Of a stretch of 64,000 bases of DNA, positions 8,095 to 16,883 are shown one piece after another (the stretch's first letter is position 1; every line of letters begins with the position of its first letter). The stretch is from JALZAI01 sp038212215. Its GTDB lineage: Bacteria; Actinomycetota; Actinomycetes; Mycobacteriales; Jatrophihabitantaceae. The notes under the pieces were generated by a model. It worked only from the letters and a program-made list of their open reading frames with translations, was not told the origin of the DNA and did not search any database. The DNA is taken from NCBI GenBank assembly GCA_038212215.1, contig JBBQUT010000003.1, positions 124,001 to 188,000 of the forward strand, given 5' to 3'. Position numbers and translations under genes: made by a program.

Positions 8095-9014
8095 CACGCG
8101 GCCGCCGCATCGAGGACGTCGTCGGTGCCGAGCAATCGGGCGTACAGGAACACGCCGACGAGCAGGATTGCCATCAGGATGAACGACAGCGCGGCGGCCA
8201 CCGGATAGTTCAGGTTGGTGAAGTACTGCGTCTGAATGATGTTTCCGATCATGGTCGTTTTCGGGCCACCCAGGATCGAGGAGTTGACGTAGTCAGCAGC
8301 CACGGGCACGAAGGTGAGCAGCACGCCCGCGAACACGCCGGGCAGCGACAGCGGAAAAACCACCTTGCGCAGCGCCGTGAACTTGGAGGCGTACAGGTCG
8401 GCAGACGCCTCGAGCAGCGCCGGGTCGACGCGTTCGAGCGCAACGTAGATCGGCAGCACCATGAACGGCAGGAAGTTGTAGGTCAGGCCGCCAACGACGG
8501 CCGTCGAACTTTGCAGGATGTGGAAGTGCGAGCTGACCACACCCCAACCGCGCAGCCGGGACAGGACCATGCCGTTGTCAGACAGCATGAAGTTCCAGGA
8601 CTGGGTGCGGATCACGAAAGACACGAAAAATGGCAGTAGCAAGAGAAACAGCAGGCTCGACTTGTGCGCCCCGCCACGAAAGGCAATCCAGTACGCGACG
8701 GGATAGCCGATCAGAATGCACAGCAGGGTCGCGATCGCGCCGTACTCCAACGAGCGGATGAACTGCACGCTGTAGGTGCTCCACGCGTCGGTGTACGTGC
8801 TCCAGTGAAAGGTCTGTTTGAACCCGGCCTCGATGTCCCCGGTCATCGTCGACACTGACAGCATGATCACGGTCGGGACGATGAAGAAGACGGCGAGCCA
8901 GAGCCAGCCGGGCAACACCAGCCAGTACGGGACGAGCTTGGCGGCCCAGCCCGCGCGGCGCGGCTTGCCCGTCGCAGGCGGTGCAGTTGGCGGCGCGATG
9001 GTAGCGGCCGTCAT
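8094..9014 (-). CDS. potB: Polyamine ABC transporter permease, PotB-like
   Basis: The product is 306 aa with a Pro- and Ala-rich cytoplasmic N-terminus and six predicted membrane spans. The EAA motif appears as LLEASADLYASKFTALRKV (ASADLYASK...LPLSLPG in part), the contact site for the ATPase. The stop overlaps the next permease and the start ATG overlaps the binding-protein stop (ATGA). PotB usually precedes PotC in this family, as here. The MLSDNGMV loop after the third span is typical of spermidine/putrescine permeases. Confidence 0.9.
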   Translation of the reverse strand: MTAATIAPPTAPPATGKPRRAGWAAKLVPYWLVLPGWLWLAVFFIVPTVIMLSVSTMTGDIEAGFKQTFHWSTYTDAWSTYSVQFIRSLEYGAIATLLCILIGYPVAYWIAFRGGAHKSSLLFLLLLPFFVSFVIRTQSWNFMLSDNGMVLSRLRGWGVVSSHFHILQSSTAVVGGLTYNFLPFMVLPIYVALERVDPALLEASADLYASKFTALRKVVFPLSLPGVFAGVLLTFVPVAADYVNSSILGGPKTTMIGNIIQTQYFTNLNYPVAAALSFILMAILLVGVFLYARLLGTDDVLDAAAA

Positions 9015-10303
9015 GACTGGAAGATCGGCTCGAAGATGCCGTTCCAGACCTTCTCCTCGGCCTTGGTGAGGACCCGGAAGCGATGCAGCCTGGAGAAGTC
9101 CGACGGGCTGGGGAACACCAGCGGGCTGCTGGCGATCTGCTCGAGACCGGTGCGGTCGGTGCCCGTTGCCGCCTTGGCGTCCGCGGCGATCACCGCGTGC
9201 GCGTCCGACACCGGCGTGATGTAGGTGATGTACTCGGCCAGCGCCGCGGCGATCTTGGGCTGGTACACCCAGTCCATGTAGGTCATCGCGTCACGCGGGT
9301 GCGCGGCGTGCGCGGGAATGCACATGTTGTCGGTCCAGATCGGAGCCCCCTCGCTCGGCACGACGAACTCGAGGGTGGCGCCGGACGCGTTGGCCTGGAA
9401 GATGTCGCCCGACCAGGCCATCGACGCCCACAGGTCTCCCTTCGACAGCGCGTCGATGTAGTCCTGCTCGTAGTACTTGCGCACCAGCGGTTGCTGCTTC
9501 TTCAGCCAGGCCGCCGCCTTGTGCCAGTCCCGCGGGGTGGAGGTCTCCGGGTTGACTCCGACGGCGCACAGTGCGGAACTGGGCAGATCCTCGGTGTCGG
9601 CGAACATCCCGACCTTGCCTTTGAGCGCAGGAACGAGCAGGTCGTTCCAGCTGGTGATCTTCTTGCCGACCTTCTTGGGGTCGTAGCCGATGCCGGTGAT
9701 GCCCGACTGCCACGGCATCGTGTAGACGTTGCCGCGGTCGTAGCTGGGGTTCTTCGCGAGATCGCTGGCATGGGCGTAGAAGGTCGACATCGCCGACTGG
9801 TCCAGCGGGACGAGGTAGTCCAGGGCGATGAACTTGTCCAGGTACAGACCGTTGGTGATGACCATCAGGTCAAAACCGGTGCCGTGGCCCGAAGCCAGCT
9901 GCGGCTGCACCTTGCTGAAGTACGAGCCGCTGTCCTGGATCGGCTCGCTGTATTTGACCTTGATGCCGGTCTGCTTGGTGAAGGCATCGAGCGTCGGATG
10001 GACGTTCTTGTCCTTGGCGTCGACGTCGATGTAAAGGGGCCAGTTCGCGAAGTCCAGCGTGCCGGTCTTCTTGTGGGCGGCCCAGAACTTGGTGATCTCT
10101 GCGCGGGCCGCGCTCAGGCCGAGGCTGCTGTGCTGTGCGCCGGCGATGCCACATCCGGCCAACACCGCGCTGAGCGCGGACAGCCCGCCCAGCTGCAAGG
10201 CGCTGCGGCGGCTCAGCCGGGCGCTGGTGAGGCCACGCAACAGATCGGGGGGAAGCGACGGGTCGGATTCGGGCACGGGTCCTCCGGGGATGGATACGGT
10301 CAT
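9011..10303 (-). CDS. potD: Polyamine ABC transporter substrate-binding lipoprotein, PotD-like
   Basis: The product is 430 aa. The signal region carries both a twin-arginine-like motif SRRSALQ at 31-37 and a lipobox LAGC with Cys at about 51, so it is probably a Tat-exported lipoprotein anchored outside the membrane. The mature domain has PotD features: LDFANWPLYID, the WND segment and SGDIFQANASGA. It captures the amine and delivers it to PotBC. The start is supported by the four-base overlap with potA. In Streptomyces, Tat export of lipoproteins is known, so the double signal is credible. Confidence 0.9.
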   Translation of the reverse strand: MTVSIPGGPVPESDPSLPPDLLRGLTSARLSRRSALQLGGLSALSAVLAGCGIAGAQHSSLGLSAARAEITKFWAAHKKTGTLDFANWPLYIDVDAKDKNVHPTLDAFTKQTGIKVKYSEPIQDSGSYFSKVQPQLASGHGTGFDLMVITNGLYLDKFIALDYLVPLDQSAMSTFYAHASDLAKNPSYDRGNVYTMPWQSGITGIGYDPKKVGKKITSWNDLLVPALKGKVGMFADTEDLPSSALCAVGVNPETSTPRDWHKAAAWLKKQQPLVRKYYEQDYIDALSKGDLWASMAWSGDIFQANASGATLEFVVPSEGAPIWTDNMCIPAHAAHPRDAMTYMDWVYQPKIAAALAEYITYITPVSDAHAVIAADAKAATGTDRTGLEQIASSPLVFPSPSDFSRLHRFRVLTKAEEKVWNGIFEPIFQS

Positions 10304-11523
10304 GCCACGGCGTCCGCGGTGAGGGCGCTTTCGCCGGTGCTGCTCGGCTCGCCGCGCAGCGCCAGCGAGTGATCGGGGGTCCAGGACAACCAGACATCCT
10401 CGCCGCGATGGGCGATGTCGCGGGCATCGGAGGCGTTCTGGACGAAGACCAGCAGCTCCGCGCCGTCGGCCGTCCGCACCGAGTACTGGGTGGACGTGCC
10501 GAGGTAGACCACCTCGCTGACCTGCCCACGCAACGCGCAGCGCGCGGGCTCGGGCCGCTCGGTGGCGATGACGATCTTCTCCGGGCGAACGGTGACGTCC
10601 AGAGGCGCGCCGACCCGCGCGCCGACATCGGTGGCCTCCGGCACGATCAGGCGCTCGTCGGCGCCGCTGGTCTCGAGGATCGCGGTGGAGCCGTCCAGCT
10701 CGCGCACCGTGCCGGTGAGCAGGTTGGACGTGCCGATGAAGCCGGCGACAAACCGGGTGCGCGGGTGCTCGTACAGCTCGCGCGGGGCGCCGAGTTGCTC
10801 GATGCGACCGGCGTTCATGACGACGAGCCGGTCCGACATCGTCAGCGCCTCGTTCTGGTCGTGCGTGACGAAGACGAACGTGATGCCGACCTCGCGCTGA
10901 ATCCGCTTGAGCTCCAGCTGCATCGCCTGCCGCAGTTTGAGGTCGAGCGCCGCCAGCGGCTCGTCCAGCAGCAGGGCGCGCGGACGGTTGACGAGCGCGC
11001 GGGCGAGGGCAACGCGTTGCTGCTGGCCGCCGGAGAGCTCGCGCGGGCGGCGCTCGGACTTGCCCTCCAGCTGCACCAGTTCGAGCATTTCGTTGGCACG
11101 GCGCCGAATCTCGGCCTTGTCGACGTTCTTGCGCTCGAGGCCGAAGGCCACGTTCTCAAACACCGACATGTGCGGGAAGAGCGCATAAGACTGGAAAACC
11201 ATGTTGACGTCGCGGCGGTTCGGCGGAACTCCGACCACATCGTGGCCGTACAGCAGGATCTGGCCCTGCGTGGGTTCCTCGAATCCGCCGATCATCCGCA
11301 GCGTGGTGGTCTTTCCGCAGCCGGACGGCCCGAGGAGCGAGAAGAACTCCCCCTCGCCGATGACGAGGTCGACGCTCTCGACGGCAGTGACGACGCCGCG
11401 GCGGGACTGGAACTTCTTGGCGATGCCGACCAGCTCGATCGCAGGCACCGTCGTGTCCGGGGTGGAGGTGTCGCTCTGGCCGGCGGGCCGTCCAACGACT
11501 GCGGGCGATGTCGTCATGTCCAT
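10300..11523 (-). CDS. potA: Polyamine ABC transporter ATPase, PotA-like
   Basis: The product is 407 aa from ATG at 11523, which lies 9 bases after a strong AGGAGG at 11533-11538; ATGs at 11529 and 11517 are alternatives. It has Walker A GPSGCGKT (65-72), the signature LSGGQQQR, Walker B LLLDEP and the H-loop THDQNEA, then a C-terminal TOBE-like regulatory domain. It is the first gene of the minus-strand operon potA-potD-potB-potC-FAD oxidase, all joined by overlaps. A 145-base region with two inverted repeats separates it from the divergent lrp gene. Confidence 0.92.
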   Translation of the reverse strand: MDMTTSPAVVGRPAGQSDTSTPDTTVPAIELVGIAKKFQSRRGVVTAVESVDLVIGEGEFFSLLGPSGCGKTTTLRMIGGFEEPTQGQILLYGHDVVGVPPNRRDVNMVFQSYALFPHMSVFENVAFGLERKNVDKAEIRRRANEMLELVQLEGKSERRPRELSGGQQQRVALARALVNRPRALLLDEPLAALDLKLRQAMQLELKRIQREVGITFVFVTHDQNEALTMSDRLVVMNAGRIEQLGAPRELYEHPRTRFVAGFIGTSNLLTGTVRELDGSTAILETSGADERLIVPEATDVGARVGAPLDVTVRPEKIVIATERPEPARCALRGQVSEVVYLGTSTQYSVRTADGAELLVFVQNASDARDIAHRGEDVWLSWTPDHSLALRGEPSSTGESALTADAVA

Positions 11524-11563
11524 GCGCATAGGCCTCCTGCTGGCATTATCGGGGTCGACGTAT

Positions 11564-11592
11564 CTTGTCACGCGGTTTGCGTTCGAGACAAG
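11564..11592. promoter_or_regulatory. Inverted repeat CTTGTC...GACAAG in the potA/lrp intergenic region
   Basis: Six-base arms CTTGTC (11564-11569) and GACAAG (11587-11592) are separated by 17 bases. The site lies just upstream of the potA ribosome binding site, so it could overlap the potA promoter. Arm spacing of this size suits a dimeric regulator such as the adjacent Lrp protein. It is a candidate only. Confidence 0.4.
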
Positions 11593-11593
11593 C

Positions 11594-11629
11594 GATTCCG
11601 TACTATGGGGATAACATTTCTACGGAATC
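11594..11629. promoter_or_regulatory. Inverted repeat GATTCCGTA...TACGGAATC, candidate Lrp operator
   Basis: Perfect 9-base arms, GATTCCGTA at 11594-11602 and TACGGAATC at 11621-11629, flank an 18-base A/T-richer spacer. It is central between the divergent potA and lrp genes. Lrp/AsnC proteins commonly control their own gene and a divergent target from such a site. The arms are longer than expected by chance in a region this short, though binding is not shown. Confidence 0.5.
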
Positions 11630-11668
11630 ACTTGCTCAACGTGTTTCCAACAGGTAAAAATCACTGTT

Positions 11669-12136
11669 GTGGCACGAAACGGATCCCGTGAACGTGTGGA
11701 CGAAACGTCGCGAGCAATCATCGAGCAGCTGCAGGCCGACGGCCGGCGGTCGTACGCGTCGATCGGACACGCCGTCGGACTGTCGGAAGCGGCCGTGCGG
11801 CAGCGGGTGCAGAAACTGGTCGACGCGGGCGTCATGCAGATCGTTGCCGTGACCGATCCGATGCAGATCGGGTTCGCGCGCCAGGCGATGGTGGGTTTGT
11901 CCGTGACAGGAGACGTGGAGGCAATAGCCGAGAAGCTCGCGCAGATCGCCGAAGTCGATTACATCGTGGTGACCGCAGGCTCGTGGGACATCCTCGCAGA
12001 GGTTGTCGTCGAGGACGACGCACATCTGCTGCGGCTGGTCAACGAGCAAATCCGCTCAATCGACGGAGTGACCCGAACCGAATCATTTCTCTATCTCAAG
12101 CTCGTCAAGCAGACCTACAACTGGGGCGCACGATGA
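11669..12136 (+). CDS. Lrp/AsnC-family transcriptional regulator
   Basis: The product is 155 aa. The N-terminal AsnC helix-turn-helix includes IIEQLQADGRRSYASIGHAVGLSEAAVRQRVQKL, seen here as SYASIGHAVGLSEAAVRQRV. The C-terminal RAM effector domain follows (VDYIVVTAGSWDILAEVVVED in pieces). The start is GTG at 11669. It is divergent from potA across two inverted repeats, and its stop overlaps the aminotransferase ATG. It therefore probably senses an amine or amino acid and controls both transcripts. Ligand is not predictable. Confidence 0.88.
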   Translation: MARNGSRERVDETSRAIIEQLQADGRRSYASIGHAVGLSEAAVRQRVQKLVDAGVMQIVAVTDPMQIGFARQAMVGLSVTGDVEAIAEKLAQIAEVDYIVVTAGSWDILAEVVVEDDAHLLRLVNEQIRSIDGVTRTESFLYLKLVKQTYNWGAR

Positions 12137-13533
12137 CAACAACACCCGTCCAAGCATCTCCCTACGAGCTCAGCGCCACCGAGCGCGACGTCGCCGCTCG
12201 TGAGCACCTGTGGATGCATTTCACCAAGCTCTCGACCTATGCCGACTCGCCGGTTCCGACGATCGTGCGCGGCGAAGGCGCGCGGATTTTCGACTCGCAC
12301 GGCAAGAGCTACCTCGACGGCCTCTCCGGGCTCTTCGTGGTGCAGGCGGGCCACGGCCGCCGTGAGCTGGCCGAGGCCGCCTACAAGCAAGCCAGTGAGC
12401 TGGCGTTCTTCCCGCTATGGTCCTACGCCACCCCGCCGGCGATCGACCTCGCGGACCGGCTTGCCGACCTCGCCCCCGGCGACATCAACAAGGTCTTCTT
12501 CACGACCGGCGGCGGCGAGGCCGTGGAAACCGCGTGGAAACTTGCCAAGCAGTACTTCAAGATCACCGGCAAACCGATGAAGCACAAGGTCATCAGCCGG
12601 CACGTCGCCTACCACGGCACCCCGCAGGGCGCCCTGTCGATCACTGGCATCCCGGACGCGAAGAAGTGGTTCGAGCCGCTTGTACCGGGTGCGCACAAGG
12701 CGCCCAACACGAACTTCTATCGAGCACCCGAACACGGCGACGACCTCGAGGCCTTCGGGCGCTGGGCAGCTGACGCGATCGAGCAGGCCATCGTGTACGA
12801 GGGCCCCGACACGGTTGCTGCTGTGTTCGTCGAGCCCGTGCAGAACTCCGGCGGGTGCTTCCCGCCGCCGCCCGGCTACTTCCGGCGCGTACGCGAGATC
12901 TGCGACAAGTACGACGTGCTCCTCGTTTCCGACGAGGTGATCTGCGCCTTCGGCCGGCTAGGCACGACGTTCGGATGCGACAAGTTCGACTACATCCCGG
13001 ACATGATCACGTGCGCGAAGGGGATGACCAGCGGCTACTCACCGATCGGTGCCTGCTTGGTCAGTGATCGAGTGGCAGAACCGTTCTGGAACGGCGAACA
13101 CTACTTCCCGCACGGGTACACCTTCGGCGGGCACCCGGTGTCCTCGGCGGTCGCGTTGGCGAACCTCGACATCTTCGACCGGGAGGGCCTCAATCAACAC
13201 GTCCTCGACAACGAGGCGCCGTTCCGCGCGACACTGAACAAGCTGCTCGATCTGCCGATCGTCGGCGACGTCCGCGGGGATGGGTACTTCTACGGGATCG
13301 AGCTGGTCAAGGACAAGACGACCAAGGAGACCTTTGACGACGACGAGTCCGAGCGGCTGCTGCGCGGGTTCATGTCCAAGGCGCTGTTCAACGCCGGGCT
13401 GTACTGCCGAGCCGACGACCGGGGTGACCCGGTCGTACAGCTCGCGCCGCCACTGATCGTCGGCCAGGCCGAGTTCGACGAGATGGAGCAGATCCTGCGC
13501 TCGGTGCTTACCGAGGCGTGGGCGCGTATCTGA
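12133..13533 (+). CDS. Class III pyridoxal-phosphate aminotransferase (omega-amine:pyruvate type)
   Basis: The product is 466 aa. The cofactor lysine is in DMITCAKGMTSGYSPIGA at about residue 296, with the usual SDEVICAFGRLG upstream and the FTTGGGEAVETAWKLAKQY phosphate-binding segment (GGGEAVETAWK). It resembles enzymes using putrescine, GABA, beta-alanine or related omega-amines with pyruvate. The ATG overlaps the lrp stop (ATGA), so translation is coupled. With alanine dehydrogenase 3 kb downstream, pyruvate is a reasonable acceptor, but this is inferred. Confidence 0.88.
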   Translation: MTTTPVQASPYELSATERDVAAREHLWMHFTKLSTYADSPVPTIVRGEGARIFDSHGKSYLDGLSGLFVVQAGHGRRELAEAAYKQASELAFFPLWSYATPPAIDLADRLADLAPGDINKVFFTTGGGEAVETAWKLAKQYFKITGKPMKHKVISRHVAYHGTPQGALSITGIPDAKKWFEPLVPGAHKAPNTNFYRAPEHGDDLEAFGRWAADAIEQAIVYEGPDTVAAVFVEPVQNSGGCFPPPPGYFRRVREICDKYDVLLVSDEVICAFGRLGTTFGCDKFDYIPDMITCAKGMTSGYSPIGACLVSDRVAEPFWNGEHYFPHGYTFGGHPVSSAVALANLDIFDREGLNQHVLDNEAPFRATLNKLLDLPIVGDVRGDGYFYGIELVKDKTTKETFDDDESERLLRGFMSKALFNAGLYCRADDRGDPVVQLAPPLIVGQAEFDEMEQILRSVLTEAWARI

Positions 13534-14448
13534 GTGGCGGGTCGCGTCGAGGTTGTCGGAGCTGGGATCGCGGGGGCGGCCTGCGCCCGCGCCCTGCTGG
13601 TGGCCGGCTTGAGCGTGACCGTCCGTGAGCGCGGCCGTGCGCCTGGCGGCCGGCTCGCGGCGCCGACGCTGCACGGGCGCCGGGTCGACCTCGGTGCCGC
13701 GTATTTCACGGTGGTCGACGACCTGTTCGCCGCCGTGGTGGCCGACTGGCAGGCGCGCTCGCTGGTGCGACCGTGGACCGACAGCATCGAGGTCGCGGGC
13801 GGCGACGCCAAGCCCGGCCCGGTGCGCTGGGCCGCGCCGGGCGGGCTGCGTTCGCTGGTGCGCGACCTGCTGAGCGGCACTGCGGTGTCCTTCTCCGACG
13901 AAGCGCACTCGGTGTCGAGGCCGGGCGTGCTCGCGATGCCCGACCCGCAGGCCGCCCGGATGCTTGCGACACTGCCCGCTCACGACTGGGTCGACTACGA
14001 ACCGACGCTCGCTGTTGCCCTTGGCTTCCCACGTCGTTGCTGGCCGGTCGCGAATGCGGCCTTCGTGAATGACGACCCTGACATCGTGCTTGTCGCTGAT
14101 GATGGTGCGCGGCGCGGCGACGCGGCACCGGTACTGGTCGTGCACACCACGCCTGTGCTGGCGCGACAGCATCTCGAATCGCCTGACGAAGCCGTCCCGG
14201 CTGTGCTCGGTGCACTTGAACGCACGCTGGGCGTGTCTGCCACGCCGGGTTGGACGCACGTCCACCGTTGGACGTTCGCCAAACCCGTCGCGACGCACGG
14301 CGACGCGCCGTACTGGCTCGGTGATGATCTCCTTGGCGTGTGCGGCGATTCATGGTGCCCGACCGGGTCGCCGCGGGTGGAGTCTGCGTGGCTGTCTGGT
14401 CATCGCCTCGGCGTCGAACTTGGTGCGCGGCTGCGCTCACTAGGGTGA
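13534..14448 (+). CDS. Renalase-like FAD/NAD(P)-dependent amine oxidase-type protein
   Basis: The product is 304 aa. It opens with a Rossmann motif VEVVGAGIAGAACARAL and the PGGRLA segment seen in renalase and protoporphyrinogen-oxidase-like flavoproteins, followed by VDLGAAYFTV. The C-terminal FAD segment CGDSWCPTGSPRVESAWLSG is present. The GTG start directly abuts the aminotransferase stop, so it is in the same transcript. Bacterial renalases re-oxidise dihydro-NAD isomers; whether this one does, or acts on an amine, cannot be told. It is shorter than classical amine oxidases. Confidence 0.75.
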   Translation: MAGRVEVVGAGIAGAACARALLVAGLSVTVRERGRAPGGRLAAPTLHGRRVDLGAAYFTVVDDLFAAVVADWQARSLVRPWTDSIEVAGGDAKPGPVRWAAPGGLRSLVRDLLSGTAVSFSDEAHSVSRPGVLAMPDPQAARMLATLPAHDWVDYEPTLAVALGFPRRCWPVANAAFVNDDPDIVLVADDGARRGDAAPVLVVHTTPVLARQHLESPDEAVPAVLGALERTLGVSATPGWTHVHRWTFAKPVATHGDAPYWLGDDLLGVCGDSWCPTGSPRVESAWLSGHRLGVELGARLRSLG

Positions 14449-14453
14449 CGGTC

Positions 14454-15311
14454 ATGGATGAGCTCGTGGACGTCGGTTCGAAGATTCGTCGGGCGACCGA
14501 GTCGCTGCACGCGCTGGCCTACTTCGTGCCCGAGACCGAGGAGCACCTGACTGCGGCGGGGTTGCGACCGGGGCGGATGTGCTACTTCGCCGGCCGCTCG
14601 GCCCCGATGGGTGCGGTGACCGCCGGCGTGACCGCGGCAACCTTTTACAACTTCAATCCCGAACTCGTGGCCCGCCATATCCCGCGCGCCTGGACCCTAG
14701 CCTCGCCCGAGGCGGTGATCACCGCGCGCTTCGCCGCCGTTGACGCCGCGCTGACCCGGTTGCTCGGCGACGCCGTCGATTCGGCAGAGCTGCACGAGGC
14801 TGCTGAACTTGCCCGGGAGGCGACTACGGCGCTCACCCCGGACGGGCGCCCGCTCTATGCCGGGCATGCGACGCTGGACTGGCCAGACCCGGCACATGTG
14901 GTGCTATGGCACGCGTTGTCGCTGCTGCGCGAGTACCGCGGCGACGGCCACGTCGCCGCATTGTTGGGCGCGGGCCTGTCTGGCATCGAGGCCATCGTCA
15001 CGCACACGGCGACCGGCACCGGCTTCACCGAGGATTCCGCCAAACTGCTTCGCGGTTGGTCCGGCGAGCAATGGGACACGGCCGTCGCGGATCTCCGCGA
15101 ACGCGGTGTCCTGGACGCCGATGGGCTCACCGAGCGAGGCGCTGAGCTGCGTGCGCAGATCGAGGCGCACACCGACGAGATGGACCGCGCCGCCGGGGAG
15201 CATCTCGGTGCGCAGCGCGTGGCCCGACTCATCGAGCTGGGCAAGGATCTCAGCCGCATCGTCGTCGCCAACGGGGCCTTTCCGACTGGAGTCTTCGCCA
15301 GCCGTCGCTGA
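14454..15311 (+). CDS. SCO6745-family protein (actinobacterial, function unknown)
   Basis: The product is 285 aa from ATG at 14454. It has the family features LHALAYFVPETEEHLTAAGL near the start, FYNFNPELVARHIPRAW, and a C-terminal winged-helix-like region (LLRGWSGEQWDTAVADLRERGVLDADG, here LLRGWSGEQWDTA). These proteins are widespread in actinobacteria and are sometimes annotated as SalK or MarR-like, with no proven role. It is only 5 bases after the flavoprotein stop, so it is probably the last gene of the lrp-aminotransferase transcript. No signal peptide or membrane segment is seen. Confidence 0.7.
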   Translation: MDELVDVGSKIRRATESLHALAYFVPETEEHLTAAGLRPGRMCYFAGRSAPMGAVTAGVTAATFYNFNPELVARHIPRAWTLASPEAVITARFAAVDAALTRLLGDAVDSAELHEAAELAREATTALTPDGRPLYAGHATLDWPDPAHVVLWHALSLLREYRGDGHVAALLGAGLSGIEAIVTHTATGTGFTEDSAKLLRGWSGEQWDTAVADLRERGVLDADGLTERGAELRAQIEAHTDEMDRAAGEHLGAQRVARLIELGKDLSRIVVANGAFPTGVFASRR

Positions 15312-15401
15312 ATTGTCGAGCGGTCAGCCACTGCTCCCACGGCGCGGCGATTTCCACAACAGCCTCTAGTCGATCGCGGCCCGCTGATCGATGATGGGCC
15401 G

Positions 15402-16230
15402 CTAATCGATCCTGAAAGTGTCGTGCGCCCGGATATCACGCGACGACGAACCGATGGCCACCCGGTACCGGCCGCGCGGCACGTGCCAGCGCGCGCCGCG
15501 CACGCTCCAACGCGACAGATCCTCGACCGTGAGCGTGAATTCAACGACCCGCTGCTCCCCGCGCAGGAGCTGCACGCGCTCGAAGCTCCGCAGCACCTGC
15601 GACGGGGTCGCAGGCGCCGCTGGCTGGCTCAGATAGAGCTGCACGACCTCGTCCCCGTCCGATTGCCGATGTTGCGCACGGTGACCCGCACCCGGACCCC
15701 CTGGGCTGCGGGCCGGTCGACATGCAGATGGTCGTAGCGCAACTCGGTATAGGACAAGCCGTGACCGAAACAGAACAGTGGCTCGATCCGGTGCACGTCG
15801 AAGTGCCGGTAACCGATGAACGCGCCTTCGCTGTAGCGCTTGGCGAAGTCGACCCCGGAGTACTGACGCGGACTGCGCGCGGGGTAGTCGGATTCGCGCA
15901 CACCGAACGTCACCGGCAACCGACCACCCGGGTCAACGTCGCCGGCGAGCACCCGAGCCAATGCTGCGCCGCCCTGCTGCCCGGCGTACCAGCTCAGCAC
16001 GACTGCTGGCACATCAGCCAGCCACGGCATCAGCACCGGACCGCCCGCGTTCGCGATCACGATGGTGCGGCGGTTGACCGCGGCGACTGCCGCGATCAAC
16101 TGGTCCTGCTGACCCGGAAGTGCGAGGTTCTCGCGGTCGATGCCTGGTATTCGCGGAGCGGCGGCCCGGCGTAGGAAATGCGTGGCGCTGTCGCGCGGCT
16201 GAGCCGGCGATCTTCATGCATTCGGGCGGT
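15402..16230 (-). pseudogene. GH3 beta-glucosidase, N-truncated and frameshifted
   Basis: Two minus-strand frames together give the C-terminal part of a glycoside hydrolase family 3 enzyme. The upstream frame reads PGIDRENLALPGQQDQLIAAV, then NAGGPVLMPW, GDVDPGGRLPVTF and CFGHGLSYTELRYD. The second gives the fibronectin-III-like tail VVQLYLSQPAAPATP to the stop at 15402. They join if one base is restored near 15650-15657 in a GGGGAC run. The catalytic (beta/alpha)8 half is absent, since another gene begins at 16273. It is therefore a decayed remnant, although the frameshift alone could be a sequencing error. Confidence 0.75.
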
Positions 16231-16272
16231 CCCGGGTCCACACGTGCAGGACGATCGCGCACGGCGTTCGGC

Positions 16273-16785
16273 TCACTGCGCCAGCCCCGCCCGGACGTGT
16301 TCGAAGATCAGGTTCGTTTCGGTCAGCGCGACGTCGGGATTGCCGCTGAGGTTGACGACGACGAAGTCGCGCAGATTCTGCGTGCCGGTCGCGGCGATAT
16401 GCACGAGAAAGTCGTTCGCGCCGCCGAGGAAGAACACGTTCAGCACCTCGGGCAGCGTGGCGATCTTGGTCATGAAATCGGGGATGTGACCGCGGGCGTG
16501 CGCTTGCAGTCGGACGGCGATCATCGCCTGGATGGGTCGACCGAGCGCGGCCGGGTCGATGTCGGCGTGGTAGCCGCGCACGACGCCGCGTCGCCGAAGC
16601 GCGCGGACGCGAGCGAGGCAGGTGGACGGCGCGACCCCGGCAAGCTCGGCCAGGGCATTGTTCGGGATGCGCGCGTCGTCGGCCAGGACACGCAGAATCC
16701 GCCTGTCGACCTCGTCCACAGCGGGCCGAAGATCGTTCGACGCATGGCCCGACCGCGACGTGCGACCCGAATCTCCTGCAGTCAT
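16273..16785 (-). CDS. Lrp/AsnC-family regulator, probably of alanine dehydrogenase
   Basis: The product is 170 aa from ATG at 16785; an ATG at 16806 would add 7 residues. An AsnC helix-turn-helix is visible (VDRRILRVLADDARIPNNALAELAG, here ILRVLADDARIPNNALAEL, then PSTCLARVRALRRRGV), followed by a RAM domain with the FFLGGANDFLVHIAA strand. It is divergent from ald across about 100 bases. In mycobacteria the Lrp-type regulator AldR is likewise divergent from ald and responds to alanine, so the same role is likely here. Confidence 0.87.
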   Translation of the reverse strand: MTAGDSGRTSRSGHASNDLRPAVDEVDRRILRVLADDARIPNNALAELAGVAPSTCLARVRALRRRGVVRGYHADIDPAALGRPIQAMIAVRLQAHARGHIPDFMTKIATLPEVLNVFFLGGANDFLVHIAATGTQNLRDFVVVNLSGNPDVALTETNLIFEHVRAGLAQ

Positions 16786-16883
16786 GGGCACAAGATAACG
16801 AATCATCTTCCGCGGGCTAGTCAGCGGCGAGCCGATCGTTCAGAATCGGGCGCAACTATGAGCAACACGACGGAGGCAGCAAT

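Noticed and set aside
10369..11691. 440-aa plus-strand frame across potA
   Set aside because: Antisense shadow of the ATPase with no recognisable domain.
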